Assembly: GCA_910575035.1 (NCBI GenBank)
Contig: CAJTDL010000006.1
Location: 1-64,000 of the forward strand
Reading direction: 5' to 3'
DNA from: Lachnospiraceae bacterium
GTDB taxonomy: Bacteria; Bacillota; Clostridia; Lachnospirales; Lachnospiraceae
DNA: 64,000 bases
A model generated the notes under the pieces. The model was not told the DNA's origin. It made no database searches and saw only the letters and a list, made by a program, of their open reading frames with translations. Below are positions 1 through 7,372 of the stretch, one piece after another. The translations under genes were made by a program, and so were the position numbers. Every line of letters begins with the position of its first letter. The first letter of the stretch is position 1.

Positions 1-489
1 CCGATGATCTTGCGGCTGCATAGATCCATAACAGATGCCAGATAGGTCCATCCTTCTTTCTGAACATGGATGTAAGTAATGTCCGTACACCATTTTTGGT
101 TGATGGTCTCCGTTTCAAAATCACGCTTCAAAATATTTACCTTATTATCTGGGATGCTGCCATGATTGGCACGGTGGTTGTACTTCCTTACTACAGCAGA
201 GCACAGCCCCTGCTCTGCCATATGCCTCTGCACCCGCTTGACACTGCAAGGTGTACCATTATCATTCAGTATGCGGCATATTTTGACAGCCCCATATCCC
301 TGTTTTGGGTCCTCATATGCCTGTTTCACTTTCCGGCCGAATTCTTCAAACTCCTTTTGCTTATTTGAAGGTACACGAACCAGGGCCTTGTAATTAAGTA
401 CTCCTTGGGAATTTCAAGGCACTGCAAAGCTGGGATACAGAGTAATCGGCCAGGTTGTTCTGGATAAAAGTCACAATTTCGGCTGTTGT
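1..489 (-). pseudogene. IS3-family OrfB (DDE integrase), partial and frameshifted
   Basis: Translation gives an HTH_21-like segment (...DPKQGYGAVKICRILNDNG...) followed by the start of an rve core with the first catalytic Asp in WCTDITYIHV. The frame is -1 relative to OrfA, as expected for IS3 programmed frameshifting. An extra base near 391-398 (TTAAT where TTAT would continue the frame) breaks the reading frame about 30 codons in. The C-terminal catalytic part lies beyond position 1. This copy is probably not able to make transposase, unless the insertion is a sequencing error. Confidence 0.75.
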
Positions 490-761
490 TCTTTTGCGAA
501 TATGGCGGTCGCTTTTTTTAATATTTCATTCTCAGTCTTAAGACGCTGGTTCTCTTTCTGGAGAGCCTTATACTCCCTGAGGGTAACCGTTTCCTCCTCC
601 GATACTTTGATGGGGGAAAGCTGCTTTACCCAGCCACTGATAGTACTCCGATTTACGCCATATTCACGCTCCAGTTGTGGATACGAGGTTCCTCCGGCAT
701 TGTACAGATCCACGATCTGCTGTTTAAATTCCAGAGTGTAAGATTTTTGGTTTTTTGCCAT
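471..761 (-). CDS. IS3-family OrfA (HTH DNA-binding transposase subunit)
   Basis: This is a 96-residue protein. It has an N-terminal helix-turn-helix (about residues 5-55, with QLEREYGVNRSTISGWVKQ as the recognition region) and a C-terminal leucine-rich coiled coil (LQKENQRLKTENEILKKA), the standard OrfA layout. I chose the ATG at 761, preceded by AAGGAG, over an upstream start that would add 21 unrelated residues. OrfA binds the IS ends and multimerises through the zipper. A run of A's (GCAAAAGAA) near its 3' end is a plausible slippage site leading to OrfB. Confidence 0.85.
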   Translation of the reverse strand: MAKNQKSYTLEFKQQIVDLYNAGGTSYPQLEREYGVNRSTISGWVKQLSPIKVSEEETVTLREYKALQKENQRLKTENEILKKATAIFAKEQQPKL

Positions 762-840
762 TTTGAACATCTCCTTTGCTCTTTCACTTGATAGTATAAG
801 TTGTTCAACTTTTTCTGTCCACACTTATATACTAACACCA

Positions 841-977
841 GCTTCATCAAATAGCTTATGATACACTTTCTTTATATTCTCATTGCAATAGTCTACATTA
901 AAGCGTGAACGCTCTCCATCCACATTTTCAGCCTTAAATTTTCGGCTGTTATGGTTGACCGAGCCTTTCCCCACCAT
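841..977 (-). pseudogene. mobA: MobA/MobL relaxase, 5' fragment (element A), cut by IS3
   Basis: Only the first about 45 codons remain (GKGSVNHNSRKF...VYHKLFDEA). They match the N-terminus of the complete relaxase at 41797-42954. The catalytic HxDExxPHLH motif lies in the part lost to the insertion. Element A therefore cannot nick its own oriT, although a relaxase from a sister element might act on it. Confidence 0.85.
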
Positions 978-1027
978 TGCACTAATCGTCCGTCTTATAA
1001 AATCACGCCCTTTCTTTTCGGCTGGTA

Positions 1028-1125
1028 GGCTTTGTTACTTTCCCGAAAGTAACGCAAAAGCACTTTTGTCAGCTGTGCCAACAAAAATGCAGCCTGCAAG
1101 CAGGTTTTGTGCTCTCCGAGGGGCG
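1028..1125. other. Candidate oriT of element A
   Basis: Just upstream of the mobA start are two short dyads: GTTACTTTC..GAAAGTAAC (1034-1053) and CCTGCAAGCAGG (1093-1104). The second is followed by TTTTGTGCTCTCC. The same block recurs in front of mobA in all five elements. A hairpin followed by TTGCGCYCT resembles the RSF1010/MOBQ nick region (hairpin then AAGTGCGCCCT). The nick assignment is an inference. Confidence 0.65.
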
Positions 1126-1173
1126 AGGGCGGCTTTTTGTAAAAAGCCCCCTGCACCCCGCAAAAACTTTATC

Positions 1174-1257
1174 CGTGACGGTTTGCGTCGATGTGACGGT
1201 TATTTCCGTACCGCACCCCACTCCTAAAAATACCGTCACACCGTCACATACCGTCAC
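1174..1257. repeat. Iteron-like repeats, candidate replication origin of element A
   Basis: GTGACGGT occurs at 1175-1182 and 1193-1200. Its reverse complement ACCGTCAC occurs at 1232-1239, 1240-1247 and 1250-1257. The two groups are separated by a C-rich spacer ending in CTAAAAATACC. The block abuts the 3' end of repA. Each RepA variant in this window has its own repeat sequence here, which suggests a RepA-recognised origin. Confidence 0.55.
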
Positions 1258-2341
1258 GCTCCCCACGGTACAGCTTTATCATACGCCCCTCGTGACACCG
1301 TTCACGTTTATAGAAGATGCCGTATTCGTTGAGTAAACGTCCCGACAGGACATTCAGTTTCCGTGCAAGGCTATTCGGCTGTAACCCTGTTTCCAGCCAA
1401 GCCGCAAGCTCCGTCGCCGTCCCCTTCCACAAGGGGCAATCGACAGTAATTCTTTTATCTATTTCCTCAAGTAAAGGCTCTGGCGGCTCTTTCCAAAGTT
1501 CTGTTTCTGCCTTTTGAAAATCCCATAACAATGTTTCGGGATTGCGGAGAAGATAGAGTTTCTGCTCTTGTTGGTCTCTGCCCGACACTTCAAGCGTGGT
1601 GGCATTGCCGATGCGTTTTTCTTTCTGCAGCAGGAACGCACCGTCAGCCGCACCGAGCAAGCCAGTAGTCCCCGAAATCATATCGAACTTATCATCAGAA
1701 CCCTGCTTTCTGGTATGATGGACAATCAAGATACAGATGCCATAGCTATCTGCAAACTGTTTCAGCCTTGTAATAACCTCATAGTCATTTGCGTAACTGT
1801 AATTGTCCCCGCCGACTTCACGCACCTTTTGGAGCGTGTCAATGATAATCAGTCTTGTGTCTGTATGCTGTTTCATAAATTCCTGCAACTGTTCATCCAA
1901 ACCATTGCCAAGATTACCCGCCGAAACAGAAAAGAATAAATTGTCTGCCCCGTCCGTGCCAAACATACGGTACAGCCTTTCCTGCAGGCGGCGGTAATCA
2001 TCTTCAAGGGCAAGGTACAAGACCGTTCCTTTTCGGACGGGATATTCCCACAGTGGCACTCCCATACTGGTATGGTACGCAATCTGCGCTATAAGAAAGC
2101 TCTTGCCGACTTTTGGCGCGCCTGCGAAAAGATAAGTGCCAGGGTAGAGCAGACCGTCAATCAAAGGCGGCTTGCTCGGATATACAGAATCATACAATTC
2201 AGCCATAGATACAGTTTCAAGAGCTTTTCTATTGTTTTTCGGCGGGTAATTGGTTATACTGTTATTGTTTACATTAGGCGGTTGTTCCGTATCTGCGCCA
2301 ACAGATACATTCGGGGCAGCCGTTTCTTTTTTATTCGCCAT
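1244..2341 (-). CDS. repA: RepA-like AAA ATPase / helicase (element A)
   Basis: This 365-residue protein resembles the RSF1010 RepA / AAA_25 hexameric helicase family. Walker A is GAPKVGKSFL (about residue 75) and Walker B is LIIIDTLQ (about residue 165). A sensor-like VHHTRK and a Q-loop region follow. The last 70 residues (NSLARKLNVLSGRLLNEYGIFY) look like a winged helix, probably contacting the adjacent repeats. I chose the ATG at 2341, nine bases after AAAGGAG, over an upstream GTG. The start overlaps the end of mobC, implying translational coupling. It likely supports autonomous replication of the excised circle. Confidence 0.85.
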   Translation of the reverse strand: MANKKETAAPNVSVGADTEQPPNVNNNSITNYPPKNNRKALETVSMAELYDSVYPSKPPLIDGLLYPGTYLFAGAPKVGKSFLIAQIAYHTSMGVPLWEYPVRKGTVLYLALEDDYRRLQERLYRMFGTDGADNLFFSVSAGNLGNGLDEQLQEFMKQHTDTRLIIIDTLQKVREVGGDNYSYANDYEVITRLKQFADSYGICILIVHHTRKQGSDDKFDMISGTTGLLGAADGAFLLQKEKRIGNATTLEVSGRDQQEQKLYLLRNPETLLWDFQKAETELWKEPPEPLLEEIDKRITVDCPLWKGTATELAAWLETGLQPNSLARKLNVLSGRLLNEYGIFYKRERCHEGRMIKLYRGERDGM

Positions 2342-2666
2342 CTTCACTTTCTCCTTTCAGCCCGCCAAGGATAACGGCAATCAGCTCGATTGTGTCAAGC
2401 AGTTCTTCATTTACACCCTCACCCGCTTCAATCCTCTGCAATTCTGCAAGGACGGCGGCAAGTTCATTGCGGAGTGCCTTATACACCCTCGGATTGCCCT
2501 GCACTACCACGTCTTGGCATAAGAGCCGCCTTGTGATATAGTCCTGTTTGGTAAGCCCCGAAATCCGCACCGCTTTGTCAATCCGCTCACTTTCTTCGGG
2601 AGATACCCGAAAGGCGACAGTCTTGTTCCTCCAACGGTTGCAGTTGTCTAAATTTTTTGCCGACAT
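2331..2666 (-). CDS. mobC: MobC-like relaxosome accessory protein (element A)
   Basis: This 111-residue protein has an N-terminal ribbon-helix-helix segment (KTVAFRVSPEESERIDKAV) and the RLLCQDVVVQGNPRVYKAL signature seen in plasmid MobC proteins. MobC proteins help open oriT and position the relaxase. It sits between int and repA and overlaps both neighbours tightly. A longer in-frame reading from 2768 would run into int and is not used, because the ATG at 2666 aligns with the other copies. Confidence 0.8.
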   Translation of the reverse strand: MSAKNLDNCNRWRNKTVAFRVSPEESERIDKAVRISGLTKQDYITRRLLCQDVVVQGNPRVYKALRNELAAVLAELQRIEAGEGVNEELLDTIELIAVILGGLKGESEDGE

Positions 2667-2667
2667 A

Positions 2668-3747
2668 TCAAAAACCCCCTTTCCCCAAATCGTCCAGTCT
2701 GTCTGCCATTTCCGCCTGCTTTGACGGAAACAGATGAGCGTACCTATAAGTGATTTCAATACTCTCATGCCCTACACGGTCAGCAATCGCCACCGCCGAG
2801 AATCCCATGTCAATCAATAAACTGATGTGGCTATGCCGCAAATCGTGAATCCGTATGCGTTTCACCCCTGCGGCTTTTGCGCCCCTGTCCATCTCGTGAT
2901 GGAGGTAACTCTTTGTTACCGTGAAAATGCGGTCTTTCTTCTTTAAACCGTACAGCATACCGATATATTCCTGCATTTCCTCGCATAGAAACTTCGGCAT
3001 TTTGATTGTACGGTTGCTCTTTTTTGTTTTCGGAGAAGTAATCACATCTTCCCCATGCAGACGCTGATAGGATTTGTTAATCGTGACTGTTTCCTTATCA
3101 AAATTGAAATCAGCAGCGGTCAAAGCTAATAATTCACCCTCTCGGATTCCGCACCAATAGAGCATTTCAAAGGCGTAAAAGGAAACTGGCTTGTCCATCA
3201 TTTCATCCGCAAACCTCTTATATTCCTCTTTTGTCCAGAACAGCATTTCCTTGTGTTCCTCACTCCCCATATTCCCCGCCTTTGCCGCAGGATTGGAGCG
3301 GAGGTCATAATACCGTACTGCATGGTTGAAGATAGCGGAAAGCTGGTTATGGACGGTTTTCAGATACGTCTGAGAATAGGGATTACGTTTTTCATCACGA
3401 TAGGCAAGCAGCTCATTCTGCCATGCGATGATTTCCTTTGTGCCAATCCCGCTAATCTTCATCTTACCAAAGTACGGAAGAATCTTCGTCCGAATGATAT
3501 GCTCCTTTGTCAGCCAAGTGTTTTCTTTCAGTCGGTTCTTGACATCATTCGCATAAAGCTCCGTAAAGGCTTCAAAGTCCATGTCAAGGTCAGCAGAATT
3601 TTGTAACTGGAACTTCCGCTCCCACTCCTACGCTTCACGCTTTGTGACAAACCCACGCTTGCACTTCTGTTTCCGCTCCCCTTTCCAGTTCACATACCGA
3701 GCCATCACATACCATGTGCCGTTACCCTCGTTCTTAAATACTGGCAT
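2668..3747 (-). pseudogene. int: Tyrosine integrase with amber codon (element A)
   Basis: This is a 360-codon gene nearly identical to the 359-residue integrases at 20343 and 44700. Codon 40, CAG in the other copies (Gln in KREAQEW), is TAG here at 3628-3630. The catalytic residues downstream are intact: Arg in GIREGELLAL, HDLRH, GHESIE and the Tyr of YRYAHLF. An internal ATG at 3582 could give a 304-residue product lacking the N-terminal arm-binding domain. Element A probably cannot excise by itself, but the type 1 integrases of C or E could act in trans. Confidence 0.9.
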
Positions 3748-3948
3748 TTAATCCATCTCCTTTCCCTGTTTTTCTCCTGCCCCGTAAAACCTTTCTTGAA
3801 AATACTGGCGGTTTACTCTCCCTGCAATCGTGATAAACCCCTGCTCCTTCAGCTCGTCATTTAATTTCTTGATGAGTTTATAGGCATAAGGCTTTGATAC
3901 GGAAAGCTCCTGCGCCACCTCATCCACACGGATAAATTTGTTGTCCAT
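3748..3948 (-). CDS. xis: Excisionase-like small HTH protein (element A)
   Basis: This 66-residue basic protein has a MerR/excisionase-type winged HTH (VDEVAQELSVSKPYAYKLIKKLNDEL) and a C-terminal VNRQYFQERFYG tail. Its stop touches the integrase start, so the two are co-transcribed from the operator-controlled promoter upstream. In Tn916-like systems such a protein directs excision. That role is inferred here from position and fold. Confidence 0.75.
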   Translation of the reverse strand: MDNKFIRVDEVAQELSVSKPYAYKLIKKLNDELKEQGFITIAGRVNRQYFQERFYGAGEKQGKEMD

Positions 3949-3965
3949 ACAACCTCTCCTTTCTC

Positions 3966-4095
3966 TTTCTAAGCGTTTTTGCTTAATTCATAATACTAAA
4001 TATTTTTGCTACTGTCAATAGGTTTGCAAGAAAATATTAAACTTTTTTGTTTCGCTTATTCTTGACTTTTTCTAAGCATATATGCTATACTCCTT
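3966..4095. promoter_or_regulatory. Divergent xis/xre promoters with TAAGC-N6-GCTTA operators (element A)
   Basis: Minus strand: TTGACA (4013-4018), 17 bp, TATTAT (3990-3995), followed by the dyad TAAGCGTTTTTGCTTA (3970-3985). Plus strand: TTGACT (4062-4067), 18 bp, TATACT (4086-4091), with a second dyad TAAGCATATATGCTAT (4073-4088) lying between the two boxes. The layout predicts that the XRE protein represses both the int operon and itself. Confidence 0.75.
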
Positions 4096-4124
4096 ATAAA
4101 CATACGAACAAGGAGTGAAACATT

Positions 4125-4652
4125 ATGGCGATTGGCGAAAGAATACCTTTTTTCCGCATCATGCGGGGCATGACACAGAAATACCTTGGTATGCTTGTCG
4201 GGTTTCCCGAACGGAGCGCAGACGTGCGTCTGGCACAGTACGAAACAGGCTCTCGTAAGCCAAAAGCAGAGCTTACTGCTGCACTGGCACAGGCTTTGGA
4301 CGTTGCACCGCAAGCACTGGACATACCCAACATTGACAGCTACATCGGGCTTATGCACACCTTATTTACCCTAGAGGACATTTACGGTCTTACCGTCAGT
4401 GAATCAGACGGTGAAATCTGCTTAAAAGTCAACAAAGACAAAAATAAGGATGCCGCCGAACTGCTGAAAATGCTCTCTGCTTGGAAAGAACAAGCAGACA
4501 AGCTCTCTGATGAGGAAATCAGCAGGGAAGATTACGACCAGTGGCGGTACAATTACCCGAAGTTTGACACCGCGCAGCATTGGGCGAAAGTCCCCTCTAA
4601 TGAATTGAGCAATGCCTTAGTCGAAGCGTTCAAAGACCAGTTAAAAGATTAA
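4125..4652 (+). CDS. XRE-family repressor (element A)
   Basis: This 175-residue protein has an N-terminal HTH_3 domain (residues 2-66, with MTQKYLGMLVGFPERSADVRLAQYETGSR as helices 2-4). The C-terminal part is shared with the repressors of B, C and E (EEISREDYDQWRYNYPKFDT). It is read divergently from xis/int, behind an AAGGAGTG ribosome binding site. It is the presumed lysogeny-type regulator of excision. Its operators match those of C and E, so the three repressors should cross-regulate. Confidence 0.85.
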   Translation: MAIGERIPFFRIMRGMTQKYLGMLVGFPERSADVRLAQYETGSRKPKAELTAALAQALDVAPQALDIPNIDSYIGLMHTLFTLEDIYGLTVSESDGEICLKVNKDKNKDAAELLKMLSAWKEQADKLSDEEISREDYDQWRYNYPKFDTAQHWAKVPSNELSNALVEAFKDQLKD

Positions 4653-4669
4653 TACATGGAGGTATGCAA

Positions 4670-5041
4670 ATGAGCCAAATATACAACTTCATAAAAGAAT
4701 GTGGTACATTTTTCGTATTAACCTTTAATAATGATTTTCCAGCAGGCAGACCGTTTGGCGCAATTATGGAATACAATAACAACCTATACATTTCCACCTC
4801 AGACACAAAATCAGTGTATAAACAGCTTGCCAAACATAACAAAATTCAGATAGTCGCACTGAAAAACGGTACACGGGACTGGGTAAGGGTAAGCGGCATA
4901 GCAACAGAATGTGTTGACCCAACCATCAAGAAAAGGATGTTAGAGGAATGTCCTGTATTAACAAAACACTTTTCTTCGGCAGATGCTCCCCATTACAGCC
5001 TCTTTCAAGTTGAAATCGTAAACAGCGAATTTTATTCGTAA
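4670..5041 (+). CDS. Pyridoxamine 5'-phosphate oxidase-family protein
   Basis: This 123-residue protein has a split-barrel flavin-binding fold. Visible features are ECGTFFVLTFNNDFPAGRPFGAI near the start, LYISTSDTKSVYKQLAKHNKIQIVA in the middle, and RVSGIATECVDP. Proteins of this size usually bind FMN or F420 and act on small molecules; the substrate is unknown. The ATG at 4670 lies seven bases after GGAGG and is preferred over the ATG at 4664. It follows xre by 17 bp, so it is probably co-transcribed cargo. C has no gene at this position and E has a GNAT. Confidence 0.75.
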   Translation: MSQIYNFIKECGTFFVLTFNNDFPAGRPFGAIMEYNNNLYISTSDTKSVYKQLAKHNKIQIVALKNGTRDWVRVSGIATECVDPTIKKRMLEECPVLTKHFSSADAPHYSLFQVEIVNSEFYS

Positions 5042-5050
5042 GCGACAAAA

Positions 5051-5093
5051 AACGCCCTTAGCCATGAGTTCCTACCCACAGCTAAGGGCGTTT
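5051..5093. terminator. Bidirectional-looking hairpin terminator at right end of element A
   Basis: The 12-bp stem AACGCCCTTAGC / GCTAAGGGCGTT is separated by a 17-base loop and flanked by A and T runs. The same hairpin occurs at 22343 and 47202, at the right ends of C and E. It closes the xre-cargo transcript and shields the att region. Confidence 0.8.
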
Positions 5094-5188
5094 CTAATAT
5101 GGATTTATGCCAGCCGTCCAAACCTCTTGCAAATCATTCCCCCACCAACAAACCACTTGACAGTAAGAATAATCGCACTCAAACGACT

Positions 5189-5277
5189 GTTATCAATTTG
5201 TTATCAAAAGACCTTTCCAAAGCCCGCAAACCCGCATAAACACTGGATTCACTAAGCATTTTTGTTTATTCGAACTC
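5189..5277. other. Right end of A: integrase arm repeats and att core (A/B junction)
   Basis: The tandem repeat GTTATCAATTTGTTATCA (11-bp period) starts at 5189. An operator-like TAAGCATTTTTGTTTA (5253-5268) runs directly into the core TTCGAACTC (5269-5277). The same three parts in the same order are found at the right ends of C and E. The core plus preceding TTA reads Glu-Phe-Glu-stop on the minus strand. Confidence 0.8.
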
Positions 5278-5600
5278 GGCGTGTTCTTTGTTGCTCTTAA
5301 CTGTATTTGTTTAGGTTTTGTGCAAATACACGCCCTTTTTTACTTCAATTACATCATTTATTATGGCTTGCTGATTTTCTGTTGCCAAAATGTTGCCACG
5401 CATTTATTATAGCAAAACCCCACAGATTAGCAAGCCATTTTTCAAATGTTACGCAGTAAAAACCTATTTTTGAGGGTAAAGGTATAAAATATCGTTCTGC
5501 ATTTATTTATGTCCTAAAGACCTTGCAAAATAAGGTTTTCAAAATGGCTAAAGCGTAACAAATCGTTCACCCACTCCTATTTTCTCCTTAACTGCCTTTA
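5278..5600. other. Non-coding left end of element B
   Basis: No gene is seen. The stretch holds a GGCGTG..CACGCC imperfect dyad just inside the att core (5278-5336). It also holds the type 2 arm repeat TGTTGCCAAAATGTTGCCA at 5380-5398, matching TGTTGCCAAATTGTTGCCA at the right end of B (12985-13003). The remainder is A+T rich and unremarkable. Confidence 0.7.
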
Positions 5601-5638
5601 TTACATGGTGCTAGCACCATGTTCATATCGTTAATAAG
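5601..5638. repeat. Palindrome-containing cargo-boundary repeat, copy 1
   Basis: It contains the perfect 20-bp palindrome ACATGGTGCTAGCACCATGT (5603-5622) followed by TCATATCGTTAATAA. It matches 30539-30575 in element D, and more loosely 6739-6772. Each copy sits just 3' of acetyltransferase cargo. Confidence 0.7.
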
Positions 5639-5683
5639 AGAATATATTTCCCTATATACCTCTACGAAATATCGCATTGAAAA

Positions 5684-6196
5684 TCACATTTCTGTTTTCA
5701 GTAAAGAATACATCTTCATGTCAATGACTTTCCCATTCTTCACAGCATTACTTCTCAATGTACCTTCGTACTGAAATCCTGCTTTTTCAAGCACCCGGCA
5801 AGAAGCAGCATTATACGCAAACGGTTCTGCATAAATACGGAGAATATCGCTTTTGCAAAAAACATATTCACAAATCTGCTTTACTGCTTCGGTCATAATA
5901 CCCCTGCCCCAATATTCTTCCGCAACATAATATCCTAATTCAGCAGTCTGCCTATGTATGTTTTCCTGCCGGAAAACTCCGATACTTCCAACCACTTTGT
6001 TATCTACTGTAATTGCAAATGCAAAAGTATCATTTTCATTTGCAGAGAGCATAGAAGAAATATAGTCTGCTCCATCTTGTTCTGTATAAGGATATGGTAA
6101 TCCGTCCCGAAGATTATCTTGTATCTTTCTATTGGAAAGAGCCACTGCTAAATCTTTTGCATCTGACAATTTCCATTTTCTTATATTGCATTTCAT
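5684..6196 (-). CDS. GNAT acetyltransferase, RimJ/RimL-like
   Basis: This 170-residue protein has a full GNAT fold. The acetyl-CoA-binding motif A is YYVAEEYWGRGIMTEAVKQ (about residues 92-110), followed by RIYAEPFAYNAASCRVLEKAGFQYEGTLR, typical of the RimJ/L and Acetyltransf_3 branch. It transfers acetyl from acetyl-CoA to an amine, with unknown substrate: either ribosomal-type N-termini or a drug is possible. It is last in a three-GNAT run read right to left and starts 13 bp after its neighbour. Confidence 0.8.
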   Translation of the reverse strand: MKCNIRKWKLSDAKDLAVALSNRKIQDNLRDGLPYPYTEQDGADYISSMLSANENDTFAFAITVDNKVVGSIGVFRQENIHRQTAELGYYVAEEYWGRGIMTEAVKQICEYVFCKSDILRIYAEPFAYNAASCRVLEKAGFQYEGTLRSNAVKNGKVIDMKMYSLLKTEM

Positions 6197-6209
6197 TTTA
6201 TACCGCCTT

Positions 6210-6689
6210 TTATGTACGTTGACACCAACTAATTTTTAAGTTTTTTTCCATAACTTCATAGACCAGCTTCACATCATTTTCTAACTCATAAATTCCATGC
6301 CCTACAGTTTTATAACCTCTATGCTCATATAAAAACACTGCTGGAAGTGAAGCGTCTAAAACAGCAACATCAAATTTTTTTGAAATTTCCATTTCCAAAC
6401 AATCCATAATATACGATCCGAAGCCTTGCTTCTGATAAGTAGGCAGCACATATAATCCCGTAATATGATTATTATCAAAGCAGCCCGTTCCAACAATCGC
6501 ACCATTCTCAAATAATACGCCCATATTTCCAGACGCTATACCATCTAAAATATGTTCTTTACTATGATGTTGGCAAAAGAAATCCACTACCTCTTTGGGA
6601 TAATACTTTGCATATACTGCTTTAATCGTTGTATGTAAAACATTATAAATCGCACTCGCCATGTCAGAAGTCGCCGTTACATATTCCAT
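6210..6689 (-). CDS. GNAT acetyltransferase
   Basis: This 159-residue protein has motif A LYVLPTYQKQGFGSYIMDCLE and motif B ending LYEHRGYKTVGHG. A strong GGGAGG site precedes the ATG. It belongs to the compact Acetyltransf_1 type. The substrate cannot be predicted from the sequence. It is grouped with 5684-6196 as a two-gene unit between boundary repeats at 5601 and 6739. Confidence 0.8.
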   Translation of the reverse strand: MEYVTATSDMASAIYNVLHTTIKAVYAKYYPKEVVDFFCQHHSKEHILDGIASGNMGVLFENGAIVGTGCFDNNHITGLYVLPTYQKQGFGSYIMDCLEMEISKKFDVAVLDASLPAVFLYEHRGYKTVGHGIYELENDVKLVYEVMEKNLKISWCQRT

Positions 6690-6738
6690 ACTTTCCTCCC
6701 AAAATATCTAAATACAAATTTTTCTCTAACCACCTATA

Positions 6739-6772
6739 TTACATAATATCATCATGTTAAAATCATTACTAA
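6739..6772. repeat. Cargo-boundary repeat, degenerate copy 2
   Basis: TTACATAATATCATCATGTT then AAAATCATTACTAA aligns with copies at 5601 and 30539 (TTACAT...CATGTTCAAATCATTACTAA). The central palindrome is decayed. It separates the third GNAT from the first two. Confidence 0.5.
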
Positions 6773-6806
6773 AAAATTTATTCTATCTTTCTCGCCATAT
6801 TGGAAT

Positions 6807-7268
6807 TTATCTGCCTCTCAAATCCTTTGCCATACACAATGATTCTGGCATATTCACATATGGAGCATAATTGGGAATAATATCAAATCCCAATTTTTTA
6901 TATACAGCACAAGATTCAGCTAATAACTCTCCTGTTTCAAGAATCATCCTTTTATATCCCAATTCCATAGCCCACTCTATCAACAAGGCAACAAGTTTAC
7001 TCCCTATCCCCCGTCCTTGATATTCAGTATGCACAAACACTCTCTTTAGTTCTATATTTTCTTCATCATACTTTCTTATAGCACCACCACCAACCACCTT
7101 ATCATTTTCATAAACAACGATTGCTTCTTTTATTTCATCTAGCTGGTTATATTTCTTGTATTTATCTCTCTTTATCTTTTTTCCCACACGCCTGTCCAAA
7201 TCAATATCAAGAAATCGGCAGTTTTCTATAAAATCTTTATTCCTGCCGTCTGTTCTAATAAAATCCAT
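6807..7268 (-). CDS. GNAT acetyltransferase
   Basis: This 153-residue protein has motif [26 protein letters not shown] and the downstream [21 protein letters not shown], typical of ElaA/PhnO-like small GNATs. The ATG at 7268 lies six bases after GGAGGTG and is preferred over an in-frame start five codons upstream. It is the promoter-proximal cargo gene, directly behind the extended -10 promoter described at 7303-7372. Confidence 0.8.
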   Translation of the reverse strand: MDFIRTDGRNKDFIENCRFLDIDLDRRVGKKIKRDKYKKYNQLDEIKEAIVVYENDKVVGGGAIRKYDEENIELKRVFVHTEYQGRGIGSKLVALLIEWAMELGYKRMILETGELLAESCAVYKKLGFDIIPNYAPYVNMPESLCMAKDLRGR

Positions 7269-7302
7269 TAAAATCACCTCCACAGCTCAAATTGATAAGT
7301 TA

Positions 7303-7372
7303 GATTATACCACGTTCATTCTCCATTTGCCATAAAAATGTGGAGCATAGCAACCGCCACGCCCCACATTTC
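7303..7372 (-). promoter_or_regulatory. Shared cargo promoter and hairpin block (element B)
   Basis: Minus strand: a TGGTATAAT extended -10 (near 7303-7312) follows a purine-rich stretch (CAAATGGAG). Upstream of it, AAATGTGG (7337-7344) and CCACATTT (7364-7371) form a dyad that can terminate the mobA/coiled-coil transcript. The same arrangement precedes the Vat-like gene in D (31378-31450), so different cargo genes use the same promoter block. Confidence 0.65.

Larger units (their letters stand above)
1..840 (-). mobile_element. IS3-family insertion sequence, partial, inserted in mobA of element A
   Basis: The segment holds an OrfA/OrfB pair typical of the IS3 family and runs off the left edge of the window. 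Its right boundary is placed near 838-840 because the sequence from 841 onward matches the relaxase genes of elements C and E, while the bases before it do not. The end reads TGGTGTTAGTATATAAG on the minus strand. The other terminus is outside the window, so target duplication cannot be checked. Confidence 0.85.
1..5277. mobile_element. Integrative mobilizable element A (type 1), left end outside window
   Basis: A defective element with the backbone mobA(fragment)-oriT-repA-mobC-int(amber)-xis-xre plus one cargo gene. Its right end (terminator, arm repeats, att core at 5269-5277) is nearly identical to the right ends of C and E. It is the element furthest from guaA in the window. Confidence 0.85.

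Noticed and set aside
2331-2768. A 145-codon reading of the element A mobC with a long N-terminal extension
   Set aside because: The extra 34 residues come from an alternative frame of the integrase gene. The ATG at 2666 aligns with all other copies.
5253-5277. Attachment site as a tRNA 3' end
   Set aside because: The sequence TTCGAACTC resembles a T-loop (TTCGA), but no tRNA can be folded at any junction. The rightmost copy is clearly the end of the guaA coding sequence.
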